Source: Dipteris shenzhenensis
Taxonomy: Eukaryota; Polypodiophyta; Polypodiopsida; Gleicheniales
Length of the DNA stretch: 64,000 nt
NCBI GenBank assembly: GCA_047967505.1
Contig: CM106539.1
Reading direction: 5' to 3' (one strand)
Shown: positions 1-10,426 of the stretch, piece after piece
How the letters are laid out: every line of letters starts with the position of its first letter
Position numbering within the stretch: the stretch's first letter is position 1
The notes under the pieces: model-generated
Told to the model about the DNA's origin: nothing
What the model saw: only the letters and a program-made list of their open reading frames with translations
Databases searched by the model: none
Made by a program: the position numbers and the translations under genes

Positions 1-2372
1 TGGAGGGAGAATGGAGAGGAACCTCCTCCTGGTATGAAGAGGCTATCGATCTTTCACGAGCTTCCTTATTGGGGTCAGTTACAACTCAATCATCTCTTGG
101 ATCCCATGCATATCTTTAAGAATGTGGGGGCTACCATTTGGGCACACTTGGTTGGTTCCAAGGACTTGAGAGGAGTGCGAGAAGACTTGCGTGCTATGAA
201 TAGGATGTCTCTTTTGTGGCCCCAAGTGCATGCTTCAGGAAAAGTTGTCCTCCCGAAAGCAACGTGGATCCTCTCTACGAGGGAGGAGGTAGCGATCAAG
301 GCAGACATTGCCTCTTTTCAAACATCGACAGGGTACATGCGTTGCTTGAAAGGAGCATTTTCAAAGGACAATAAGCTTAGTGGCCTCAAGTCCCATGATT
401 GGCACAAGGTCTTACAGGTATTCTAAGTAGAATTAGTGTACCGATAATAGTGATGCATTAGCGTAATTATTATTATGTTATATTGTTGACATGATTTCAT
501 TGTTGCTTTGATAGTTCATCCTTCCAATTACAATAAAAGGGTGCTTACAAGAAGATGTTAGAAATGCTATATTCAAGATCTGTGGTATTCTGAGGTATGC
601 TTACTATCAATTCGCATTATCTATTTTCTTCATGGACATGTGAAATAGGTGGATATCTCAAATATCTTACATATGCATGGACATGTGAAATAGGTGGATA
701 TCTCAAAAAGAGATCTCTATATCGAGCATCGAGAAGGCTAGGGTGGAATCCATCGAAGCCGTATGCTTGCTTGAGAAGCACTTTCCCTCAAGCATTATGA
801 CAACTCAAGTCCACTTGCTTGTGCACATAGTTGATGAGGTGGCTATAGCAGGTACCGTTCATAATCGATGGATGTTTTTTCTCGAGCGGTTTATGAAAAC
901 TTTAAAGGGGTTTGTAAGACAAAGAGCAAGACCAGAAGCAAGCATGGCAGAGGGATGGCTTGTGCAAGAGTCATTAGTATATATCACAGAGTTTCTTGCA
1001 TCCACGGATCCTGATATGCCGCAAGCTTGGCACAACAAGGATGATGATCGCATCATTGGCGAGGTCCCCCAAGGAAAAGGGATTGAAAGAAAGATGAGCG
1101 AAGAGCAAATGGAGAAATTCAATAAGTTTTGTATCCTCAATAGCCCTGAGATGCAGAAGTGGATTGAGAGATATGAAGTGGCCAAAGCAGAAAGAATAAA
1201 TGCAAGGACGAGATTCAGAGTAATGTACAGGCGATCACAACCATATCCACGAGATCTGGCTCTTCTCCCTACTCACATGTCACTTGATTGGCTACAACTA
1301 GCTATACGTAAAGCCGAACGTGATGGAGAGACAATAAACGAGCGCGAGCGGGAGTTATCATCTGGATGTATGGTGCATGTAAGTTTCTTATCTCTTGATG
1401 TAATTAAGTAATTATTTGTGGCAATATATGCTATAAAATAGGTGCATCTTCATTGTTTTAATGATGCTCTTTTACAGTACAAAAAGTACAGTGCATTATG
1501 GTCATATGGACGACATTTTCGCATAGAACGCATCGATTCAAAGAGAGTCACGTATGATTGTGGAGTCATGGCTAACTTCACACAAGATAGCCGAGCAAGT
1601 GCTTCGGATACCAATCTTCTCTCCTCACAGTTGGATTATTGTGGAACCATACGCGACATCTATGAAATTGATTTCAGACGATTTACTATTTTCATTCTTG
1701 ATGTAAAATGGTTTAGAACTACTTACAACGGTCCCCATGCAACTGTGAGAAAAGATGGTAGCGGTCTCTTTGCAATAGACTCCACCAAACATTGGACCGA
1801 TGAAAGTGATACTTTTGTTCTTCCCGAGCACTGTGAGCAGGTGCATACTAATGATTTAATTAGTCGAAGCTTTCGTTTTTTAAGTCCATTGATATATATA
1901 TAATTGACGACATTTGGCACGTGATTTTTCATCTTCAATATAGGTGGTTTTTCATCCGGATCGTTCTGATCCAAGATGGTGGTACATGATCCAAGTTGCA
2001 CCACGAAGTAAGCAGATTTTTGAAGATCGAGATGTGGATATGGAGATGCCACTACCAAATCTGGATCCAATTGATGAATCTAGCGAAGAAGATGTAGATC
2101 ACCATATGAGGCAAGAGGAAGATGCGCATAATGACATCGCACGGGAGGAGGATGGAGATCACGATATTGACGAGGAAGACAACAATCGTCAAGATCAATC
2201 ACCACACTTAAGCTTAATTGAAGAAGATGATCAAATACTTTTAGGTGAACGTACGATGCTAGAGTACGATGATGATATAGGAGATCAACTCGGTATAGAG
2301 TTGGAGATAGACTTGCTTGGCGCCTTAGACTTGGCTCAAGATGAAACAGTTGATGTAAATGCTCTTATTTAA
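1..2372 (+). CDS. TNPD-like CACTA transposase, C-terminal exons (partial, spliced)
   Basis: The first exon is open from base 1 and carries the end of the transposase domain (residues reading ELPYW, then LDPMHIFKNVG) and the GLKSHDWH motif that opens the DUF4218 region; a donor lies near 418. Further exons are read at about 516-593 (FILP...), up to 1378 (DUF4218: HLVDE-like core, FLERFMKTLKGFVRQ, AEGW), about 1442-1840 (DUF4216: GKHF-like start, DCGV, FVLPEHCEQ) and 1945-2372 (acidic C-terminus rich in Asp/Glu, ending at a TAA). Exon boundaries are inferred from GT/AG sites and from the same exon order in CACTA-2. A 43-bp direct repeat sits around 632-705 beside one splice acceptor. The role is DNA cut-and-paste transposition in the nucleus. 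The N-terminal half lies outside the window. Confidence 0.85.
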
Positions 2373-2550
2373 TTTGATTTTTCTCATCTCCAACTTGGAC
2401 ATGAATATATGAGCTTCAAAGGCTTGATGTACATGCTCTCATTTTTTATTTCTCTATGAGCTCAAACATGTATGAAAATTTAAAAAATTTTGTCATTGGA
2501 AGAAAATAAATTTTAAGGCTAAAAAAAAAAAAAAAACCTCTCTGTAAAAC

Positions 2551-2715
2551 GTCGCTATAATATAGTCTCAGTGTCGCTATATAGCGACCTTTAAAAGTCG
2601 CTATATAGCGACTTTTACTAAGGTCGCTATATAGCGATGTTTCAAAGTCGCTATATAGCGACTTTTACTAACGTCGCTATATAGCGACGCTTATTAAAAG
2701 TCGCTATATCGCGAC
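2551..2715. repeat. CACTA-1 subterminal array of the palindrome GTCGCTATATAGCGAC
   Basis: Six 16-bp units occur at 2573-2588, 2597-2612, 2623-2638, 2647-2662, 2673-2688 and 2700-2715; a half unit is at 2551. Four are perfect self-complementary palindromes; the third ends in GAT and the last reads ATCGCGAC. Spacing is 24-27 bp. In CACTA elements, subterminal motifs bind the element's own TNPA-type protein, so these are probable transposase-accessory binding sites. Confidence 0.85.
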
Positions 2716-2782
2716 GATTTACGACACCCGATTTTTATACCGACGATTAACGCTAAGCGGGCGCTAATCGTCGGTACGTAAA

Positions 2783-2811
2783 CGTCGCAATAGGATGCGT
2801 GTGTAGTAGTG
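2783..2811. repeat. CACTA-1 right terminal inverted repeat
   Basis: Reading inward from 2811 on the minus strand gives CACTACTACACACGC followed by ATCCTATTGCGACG. A partial dispersed dyad (cgacgattaacgctaagcgg / gcgctaatcgtcgg) lies just inside at 2741-2775. The true length of the repeat cannot be set without the left terminus. Confidence 0.85.
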
Positions 2812-3480
2812 GTGTAGTCTAGATTAGCATAGATTAGTTTGTCCTTAGAGGAGAGAACTCCAAAAAAACCAATCAAAGCCATGCTCAAAATTTCCCGACT
2901 AGTTCCTAATCGGAGTCAGTCCATTCGTTCACATTCGGTTTCACAGTCACAACAACCCTACCATTTAAGCAACGATTAAGGTTTTTAAACTTTCAAGATG
3001 ATTGAAAGTTGTATCAGTGGACATGACAGATTACAGTTGTGGAAGTTGACAGAGCATTTTACACTTATATCAGTTGCGGGAGTTGACAGAGCATTTTGTA
3101 CTTATATATGACAGACTTCAAATTTGTATTCAGAGATCATTGTAAATCCTTATTTTTTTTCACATTTATGCTCTAAGCCTTGTAAAGCCTTTTAGGCTAT
3201 TCCCAAAGCATTTATGCTCTAAGCCTTGTAAAGCCTTTTAGGCTATTCCCAAAGCATTTATGCTCTAAGCCTTGTAAAGCCTTTTAGGCTATTCCCAAAG
3301 CATTTATGCTGTAAGCCTTGTAAAGCCTTTTAGGCTATTCCCAAAGCATGAAATTGATACTTATATGATTGGGAAGAATACAAACTTGAGGTGTATTAAT
3401 GGGACTCATTGTACTTTTGATTTTTCAAAGTAATTGTAGTTTGTCAAAGTACTTAAAATTTGTGTTGTGCTTGAATACAG
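2812..3480. other. Spacer with a 46-bp minisatellite and degenerate repeats
   Basis: No convincing gene. A 46-bp unit (catttatgctctaagcc...cccaaag) is repeated four times at 3163-3208, 3209-3254, 3255-3300 and 3301-3346, with only isolated changes. Just upstream, around 3026-3110, a shorter unit containing gttgacagagcattt is duplicated. A splice acceptor (gaatacag) lies at 3480 directly before the next coding exon, so part of this region may be an intron or 5' leader. Confidence 0.7.
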
Positions 3481-4549
3481 GATGGATCTTGAGGCTACAG
3501 CATTTGTCAATGGTATGACACTGAAATACAATGGAAGAATTTATGCCCCAAAGGACTTCACAAACTGGACAGTTGTTGACACAACAAAGAAAGCATGGTT
3601 CTTGGTCTTAAGTAAAGGAAATCTCATTCTAGTGATGATAAAGAGAGAGTTGGAGAAAGATGAGTGCGCATCAAATGTATCTTTCTCCAAGAGCAATTTG
3701 ATTCAAGGGGGCACCTTAGTAGGAATAAAAATTGAAAAAGACAGCACTACAATGATGATTTACACAAAGCCAAGAATGAGCAACAGATCGTTTCTTCTTT
3801 CTAAGAAAGATGCAATGCACTTTGTGATGCCGCCGCCAAAAGCACCTAGATTTCCTGAATTGGTTCCTGCATTGGAGATCCTTCAACATGTGTGGGAGGA
3901 ATTTCCCATTGAGGAAGCAAGAAAAATGCAGTCAAAGATTATCCTTGAATACTTTCAGGGTGTCATCCAACAAGGTTCAACTTCATTGGAGGGACCTAAG
4001 GTGCAAGAATCCACACATGAGAAAGGAAGTGATGAGACACGCCATGTAGATTTGGTTCATGGTAATACAAATGAGAGAGGAAGTGGAGTGGATGAGACAG
4101 AACACATTGTAGCAATGGATGAGGGTCTTGTACACGTGGATGCTTACAAGGGATCTACATCTGAGACAGGAATTGAATTGGTGGAGACCGGACATGCACA
4201 TGCATCTCAGACAGAAATTGAATTGAGTGAGACATGACATGCATCAGATAAGACAGGACATGCACACACATCTCTTGTTCATGGTATTACTCACTTAGAT
4301 GGTGTAACTCATGAAGTTGATGGAATAACAGAACAAGTGAAGCCCTTAAGTATACCTGAAGTTGAGGCAATAGAAGAAGAAGTAGGGCAATCTAAAGCAG
4401 TTCACATTGAGCCTCTAAAAAATAAACCTCGACGTCAAATGCAAAAGGCAAGTACTTCACGAGCTGCAGTTCCAAGTCCTATAACTGGAAAAAGAGGTCG
4501 TTCATATATATACAAAGAAAGGGCAAAGAAGAGAAGAGGAAGAACATGA
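3481..4549 (+). pseudogene. N-terminal exon of an unknown multi-exon gene (nonsense mutation)
   Basis: The frame opens at ATG 3481, right after an acceptor-like tacag, or at an in-frame ATG at 3467. The first ~130 residues look globular but I do not recognise them. The rest is a degenerate repeat of E-T-G-H-A-H-like units. One TGA at 4235-4237 interrupts this repeat exactly where GGA (Gly of ETGH) is expected; the frame then stays open to 4549, ending in a basic Lys/Arg tail. The next exon frame (4572 onward) is open upstream to about 4503 with an acidic EEEEHEEDAEG run, so a one-base frameshift or short unrecognised intron separates the two. I infer that this is the 5' part of the gene that continues to 9019, and that this allele is probably broken. 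Confidence 0.5.
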
Positions 4550-4571
4550 AGAGGATGCGGAGGGTCTTGAA

Positions 4572-6872
4572 ATGGAGTCAGATCTAGAAGCAGAAATGTT
4601 ATCAATGAAGAACCTAAATCTTCGCTTGAATGAGGCTGTGACAGATGAGGATCCAGGATATATATGGGGCCAGAAGACTCAAGTTATACATGCTTCAACA
4701 GTGGTCAAAGCAAGTGTCTTCACCAACAGCAGGACCTTAGATACAGCCTATGCTGAAAAGATTTTTCAGGCTTTGATTGATGGAAAAAAACCAGTTGTTT
4801 CTAATTTGGTACTCCGTCCAAGAACATTTTGGCCAGTCATGGGAGATTATAGTCAATCCATCAATTTCTCTCAGCCTATAGATTTTGAGATGCAATTCAC
4901 TAAGTTCCTCGGAAAACAAGTTCCCTCACTTCAAGAAGGACAGAGTTCAGTGAATGATCCAGAAGGACATATAAGGGATGCCAAGAGAAATTTCTTAGCT
5001 CATTGTACATTTGAGGCAATAGATGGTCAGCACTATGCCTATGCTTGTAATGAGCGCTCTAGAGATGCATACAAGAAAGGAGAAATTACTTATCAAACTT
5101 TCGCGAGTGTGCCTCAATTTCACTACTATTCTGCATGCATCTGTATCTTCAAGAACGAGAAGAAATATTTGATTGAGTCAGAAAGACTTAATCATGACAT
5201 TTATGCACTACGAAAAATCACCTCCACTTCAGAGATGTTGCTCAAAGCTAGGACCATATGGAAAACTTTTAATTCTCCTTTGACCACTCTCAAAAGAACT
5301 GCAACTAAAGTGGAAGCGGATAATCTTGTTGACTTCTACACATGCTTGAGTGCCATTGTACCAAGGGGAAAGCAGGAAAGAGCTGAGGTGATTACAAGCT
5401 TCAAGACAGTAAGGGATAGGTATCAAGACTACACAAGCATACTTTTCCGTAGTGATGAAGTTTTTCATCAGATCAAAGACGTGTGTCTTGCATGTGAGAA
5501 AGGAGATGTTACATATGAGGCTCCATCATTGATTAAAGAGAAGGCAAAGAAGATTGAGAAAAAAGAGATGACAGCTCGGATGTGGAGGCCTTTAAGAAAC
5601 CTACCAGATAAATACGCAAGTCTTGCTGCAGAGAAATTAATGTCAAAAGAATGGTTTTTTGGCAAAAAGGATAAAGATCATTGCATGGAAGATAACATCA
5701 TCCAACAGGTGAAGCGTGATGCAGTAAAGAGTGCAATTGAATATTTATTGGGAGAAAAAAATATTCCAATCAGCCAATGTAAAATTGATCATAACATTGT
5801 GAGGCAGATGGCATCAGCTTTACCGTCAGCTAAACAGAAGGCTTGGGCGCATAAATGGGTGAAGGTAGAAGATGATGGATCTGAAATTACTCCCTCTATG
5901 AGAAGTGACATTCCGGAAAATGTGTATGCATATGCACAAAAAGTCATCAATAACCACACTCTCAGAAAAGAAAAGACTTTGAACAAGGGCTTTTATTTCA
6001 TACATGAAATCATTTCAGAGTCTAGAAAGAGTGTTGAGTGCAAGGGAGTTTCATTGAGTGATTTTTTGTCCGACGACACTGCTTGGGAGAGACCTCAGCT
6101 TTTCTTTGTCTATGAAATATTAGCGGATGACATCCGTCCACTCCTTGACAGAATATTACATACCACCATTGGTAGAGTGGGACAATGTAATATAGTCATA
6201 TTTGCTGATAAAGATGACAAGGAACAAATGTCTGCTACCCTAGAAAAACAATATGGCAATGAGCTCAAGATTTACAATGGGATATACTCAAGAAAAAGGG
6301 ATAAGAGAGAATGCGGTCTCAAGATACAGAGTCTAGAAACCTTTTTCTTGTGCATGAAGAGCCCTTATAATGATCACTCCTTACAAAACAATATAAGAGG
6401 GAATGCAAAGAGATTGCAACTACTGCTGGAAGAGCATGAAGCTCCAAGTCCCCTCCATCGCAATGCAAATCACTATGAAAGGCCAGCAAAAAGTGCTGAT
6501 CTTTTAATTAGTATGATGGAATTTTTGCTACCGTCTGGATGGGAAGTCACATTGTGCCGAATGGGACATCTGTTCGAAGCTCTTATCAGAAAAGGACACA
6601 ATGTAAATATTATTGAGAGCCCTGCTTGCTTGGAATACCTTGATACCGTGGCTTCTCTCACAATAAAGTTTGATAAGAAAGGTCCGATCTCACATGAAGA
6701 GGATGACATAGAGCAGATCATGTACGATGAGAGCAAGAAAGATGATGAAAATGATCAAAGCTCTGGATATAATAGTGAGGATACCAGCGATAGCAAGGAA
6801 GCAGAGGAAGATGGATATGACACTGACCTTGCCTCTGAAGGTTACATAAAAAGACCACGAAGATATGTAGAG
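4572..6872 (+). CDS. Large central exon, unknown protein with a methyltransferase-like C-terminal patch
   Basis: Uninterrupted 767-codon frame ending at a donor (gag|GTATGA at 6872/6873); the intron runs 6873-6975 to the acceptor tatag, and the frame continues into the protease exons. The N-terminal ~120 residues, including TFWPVMGDYSQS, are unrecognised. Residues ~240-420 are Lys/Glu-rich and look helical. Around residues 638-690 the pattern (K-SADLLISMMEFLLPSGW, hydrophobic strand, MGHLFEAL, RKGHNV, IESP, YL) follows the order of DNA N4/N6-adenine methylase motifs (target-release Ser/Pro, FxGxG loop, GR, acidic residue), but the glycine loop is not conserved. I infer a decayed or repurposed methyltransferase fold with no evidence of activity. 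The C-terminus is acidic. No known family is claimed. Confidence 0.6.
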
Positions 6873-6975
6873 GTATGAAGACTTATGTTTAATTTTCTTT
6901 ATTCTTTTAAAGGTCTTTTTAAATTTATAATTAATTTAAAATTTTGAATCTCATAATTATTTTATCCTTTTATAG

Positions 6976-7958
6976 GAGAAGGGAGAGGAGGAGGATGAGG
7001 AGGACATAGTTGGAGCAGAGAATCATGAAAGCTCATCTCAAGAAAGCAAAGCTGCTCTGGCTATCTATCGGATGACTCTAGAAAATAATCATACATTGCA
7101 GCAAATGGAGAAGTCATTTCAAGTTAGGTTTCAAGTTCGAGAACAACCTCTTACTTTTATATTCGATGAAGAGGATATTTCAATCCTACTGCAGCGCGAG
7201 TTATCTTTACCGCATATCACGAGGAGTGAGTATCAATCCCTACCTAGCTTATCTCTTACATTGTGGAGGATAATATCAAATAATAATTATTCTTAATTGA
7301 TAATGCAGCTTGCATTGGAGCTTGGTAATTGTGGACATCTTAGCCAAGCAATGCTTCTTTGTCAATTCAATAGCATCTATCCATGGCAGTGTGTCAGAGT
7401 AAGTATAACCTACTTGTGTCATAATTATGTCAATGAGATGCATCCTATGCAATGCGCACATTCATTTATGTTTTCTATTTTGATGTGTAGATCTGCTCGA
7501 AAGTTGGTAAGTGCTATAGATGCACTTATGCAAATGGAGGGTGACTTGGAAGATCAAATAGAGTATGTAACATGCCCTGCAGCGAAGCAGAATGATGAGC
7601 ACAGTTGTGGGTGGAGAGTTGGATATAACTGCTTCTTGCTCCTTGCTCAAATTTTTGATTTGAGAGGCGGTGAAACCTCATTGTCCACATATACAGACTT
7701 GCATCTATATGCATTTATGTCATCTATCATTAAGGCATTTATTGATAACGTGGTGGAGCATCCAGAGGAAACATTGGTTGCTACGCCCATAAGTTGTCCT
7801 GATGTAACCGCTGTATTGGACGAAATGGGGAGCTCTTCTGAGGTTAAGGTCATCATTACCAAGCAACCTCGTGTTTTGACTTTTGGTAGCGAGGAAGTTA
7901 CAATCCTCTCCGACCCTTTGAAAGAGGCTAATGACAAAGTCATGATGGCCATCCTCAG
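6976..7958 (+). CDS. Ulp1/C48-type cysteine protease domain, copy 1 (catalytic Cys kept)
   Basis: Three exons: 6976-7229, 7309-7398 and 7491-7958. The 7230 donor (GTATCA) is chosen because it puts the next exon in the frame that reads LHWSLVIVD and FVNSI; the stronger-looking GTGAGT at 7226 gives a stop. Key residues: His of HWSL at 7313-7315, Asn of FVNSI where C48 proteases usually have Asp, Gln of KQNDEH, and Cys of SCGW at 7606-7608. Ulp1-family proteases cleave SUMO or similar isopeptide bonds; plant transposons and expanded plant genes often carry such domains. The tail after SCGW is about 120 residues. The exon ends with a donor at 7959 and joins copy 2 in frame. The substrate is unknown. 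Confidence 0.7.
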
Positions 7959-8040
7959 GTTTGATATGAACATCTCTTGACTTGATACTTCAATCATTTG
8001 ATTCAATCTGCTTCTAACATTTGTTTATTTATTGCTGCAG

Positions 8041-9019
8041 TACGGTTATATCTCATTTTCCTAGATCAGTACAGAATCGCGTCTGTATGCTCGATTCTCT
8101 TCTTTCAGCTGTACTTAGTGATACCAAGAAGACAGTAGATGATGTTTGTTCAATTCTACAACCTTTAGACTTGGATGGCATACTACTTGTCTTTATGCCA
8201 TACTATGAAAAGTAAGTATGGTCTCAATCTTTCTTTTACTCTCTTATTTATAATATTGTGTCAATTAATACTTAATATTGTGATAAATCTTATCGCTCTT
8301 TATTGGTGATGTAGTTCACATTGGAGCCTGATAGTATGGGACCTTGATGACAACCATTGTTGGTTTGTCAACTCAATTACAGGCTTTCACGGGGTGTTCA
8401 AGTAAGTGTTCTTTTATCATATCATTATGAACATGCATCAAGTTACTATTTACTACACAAATTCACTTTGTCATATGTCATGATGGACAGATCTGCAAAC
8501 AAGTTAGTTTCTGCGATTATGAAAATCAGGGAGCATCAAGACCAACCAAATTTCCAGACACGCCTCGCAGTGGACCAAAAGGACATGTTTAGTAGTGGGT
8601 GGAGAATTGCCTACAACTTCATGTTGTATCTCAATGAAATTTTTGAACATGTCTCCATAGAAGCATATACCAAGCTCGAGCTACAAGATTTTGTGGCTAA
8701 GACTGTTCACTATCTAACTGCTATCATTGGGAAACAACATGATGGACTCAATGAAGAACCTGAGGGAGCCAAAGAAAAAGAAGAGACAATTCAGTCTCCT
8801 TCTGTATCACAGCCTCAAGTAGAAGCATTACAGTCTACACTTGAATTAGAGACTCAATGCATTCTTCCTACACAAGAAGTGGAGACTCAATGTGCATCTA
8901 CAACATCACATCTTGTAAAGGAGGAAGAGATTAAGTCTATCCCGATTGCACCAGAAGTAGAATCTCAATGTACACCATCCACACAAGTAGAGACTCAATG
9001 TACTCTTAGAGAATCATAG
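8041..9019 (+). CDS. Ulp1/C48-type domain, copy 2 (catalytic Cys replaced by Ser) and repetitive C-terminus
   Basis: Exons 8041-8211, 8315-8401 and 8491-9019 (TAG). The frame continues from copy 1 across an intron at 7959-8040. His of SHWSL is at 8319-8321, FVNSI repeats the Asn of copy 1, and the Gln of DQKDM is kept, but the expected SCGW reads SSGW: the catalytic Cys codon is AGT (8594-8596). The intron between the His exon and the Cys exon has the same position and phase as in copy 1 (phase 2; junctions ESARKLVSAI and KSANKLVSAI), so the domain arose by tandem duplication. The last ~90 residues repeat E-T-Q-C / E-S-Q-C every 15-25 residues. Probably a pseudoprotease module. Confidence 0.7.
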
Positions 9020-9342
9020 CCTCAAGAGGACTCATCAGACTCTATTCAGTTGTAAAACATGTAGAAAGAAACATGAGTCCTTGAAGATTTTTATCTTGTT
9101 TGTATTGATTAATGATAGTGTTTTTAAAACTTATGTTAAATGTTGCAATATATTAGGATATTTTATGATATTTATTCATTACAATACATTAGGTTTTACT
9201 TTTTTGAAAGTCTAATTTATTATGTACAATAAATATCTTATGATGAGAATCTAATAATCATATCATTCTTATGTTTCATCACTTTATTTTATAGATTTCA
9301 ATGTACTCAAAATCTATCATTTATTATGTACAGCAAGTATCT
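9020..9342. other. AT-rich 3' flank without a gene
   Basis: Follows the stop codon at 9019. It is AT-rich with partial copies of the next repeat (tctcatgatgag, tttatagatttcaatgtac), probably the 3' UTR of the upstream gene merging into the degenerate left edge of the 266-bp repeat. Confidence 0.5.
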
Positions 9343-9868
9343 CATGATGAGATTCTATTAATTATATCATTCTTGTGTTCCATCATTTTACTTTATAGAT
9401 TTCAATGTACTATCACTATCTTATATGTCTCAAATGACTCCCATTACGGTCTTGCATCCCATCATTTTATTTTATAATGTCTCGCATTACAATCTTGCAT
9501 CTAGTCATCTCGCATTACGGTCTTGCATCTGTAGTTCTATAAATTCCATAGTAGTCGTTCATCTTCTATATCTCACCCGCAGCAGACACTTCTTGCACTT
9601 TGCTCTTCATGATGAGATTCTATTAATTATATCATTCCTGTGTTCCATCATTTTACTTTATAGATTTCAATGTACTATGACTATCTTATATGTCTCAAAT
9701 GTCTCCCATTACGGTCTTGCATCCCATCATTTTATTTTATAATGTCTCGCATTACGATCTTGCATCTAGTCATCTCGCATTACGGTCTTGCATCTGTAGT
9801 TCTATAAATTCCCTAGTAGTCGTTCATCTTCTATATCTCACCCGCAGCAGACACTTCTTCCACTTTGC
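9343..9868 (+). repeat. 266-bp promoter-containing segment, duplicated in tandem
   Basis: The unit beginning catgatgagattctattaat starts at 9343 and again at 9609. Both copies run through cattacggtcttgcat motifs, a TATA-like ctataaatt (9536-9545 and about 9802-9810) and the pyrimidine-rich catcttctatatctcacccgcagcagacac. The copies differ at only a few positions. Each contains a complete core-promoter-like arrangement, so the downstream ORF may have two alternative start regions. Confidence 0.75.
9801..9810 (+). promoter_or_regulatory. Probable TATA box of the proximal promoter
   Basis: tCTATAAATt, with the same motif in the upstream repeat copy at 9536-9545. A pyrimidine-rich stretch typical of a plant transcription start and leader follows, and the first good coding ATG is at 10427. 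Confidence 0.5.
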
Positions 9869-10426
9869 TCTTCTTACCTTACTCCTCTCCTCAAGCTTGC
9901 TCCTTCCTCTCCTCAAGCTTGCTCCTTCCATCTTGCCCGCAGCCTTGCCTCCTCTTCTCAAGCATACTCCTTTCATCTTGCCTTATCTCCTCTAGTTACC
10001 TTCCTCACTCTCGTTACCTTCCTCACCTCGTTCATCTTCTATATCTTTCCTCACTCTCTTCCTCACTCTCGTTACCTTCCTCACCTCGTTAGTCTTCTAT
10101 ATCTTTCCTCACTCTCGTTACCTTCCTCACCTCGTTCATCTTCTATATCTCACCCGCATCACTCTCTTCCTCACTCTCGTTACCTTCCTCACCTCGTTAG
10201 TCTTCTATATCTTTCCTCACTCTCGTTACCTTCCTCACCTCGTTCATCTTCTATATCTCACCCGCAGCAAAAACTTCTTCCACTTTACTCTTCTTACCTT
10301 ACTCCTCTCCACACTTCTTCCACTTTACTCTTCTTACCTTACTCCTCTCCTCAAGCTTGCTCCTTCCATCTTGCCCGCAGCCTTACCTCCTCTTCTCAAG
10401 CATACTCCTTTCATCTTGCAGCCATT
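9869..10426 (+). repeat. Pyrimidine-rich leader with ~45-60-bp tandem repeats
   Basis: The plus strand is nearly pure C/T with scattered A. The unit ctcactctcgttaccttcctcacctcgtt plus (c/a)(a/g)tcttctatatct recurs about five times between 9995 and 10262, and cttccactttactcttcttacc is repeated at about 10277-10345. The tract ends in catcttgcag at 10420, an excellent splice acceptor, six bases before the ATG at 10427. Frames open here on either strand are low-complexity and not taken as genes. Confidence 0.6.

Larger units (their letters stand above)
1..2811 (+). mobile_element. CACTA-1: right-hand part of a CACTA (En/Spm) DNA transposon
   Basis: The element enters from the left edge, so its other end is not visible. 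What is seen: exons of a TNPD-type transposase (to 2372), a subterminal zone of 16-bp palindromes (2573-2715), and a terminal sequence ending ...gtgtgtagtagtg at 2811. The reverse complement of that end begins CACTACTACACACGC, the hallmark terminus of CACTA elements. The next three bases (gtg, 2812-2814) would be the target-site duplication, but this cannot be checked without the left end. The coding exons lack obvious stops, so it is better preserved than CACTA-2 at 56251-63324. Confidence 0.9.

Noticed and set aside
2551-2715. CRISPR-like array of evenly spaced palindromes
   Set aside because: Spacers are short AT-rich filler of 8-11 bp and the array lies just inside a CACTA terminus in a plant genome.
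3163-3346. Possible non-coding RNA or terminator structures in the 46-bp repeat
   Set aside because: Only short weak stems (aagcct...aggct) can form; the tandem repeat itself explains the pattern.
9425-9995. Paired 100-codon frames in the promoter repeat
   Set aside because: They arise from the duplicated 266-bp non-coding segment, cross the TATA motif, and end in low-complexity C/T sequence.
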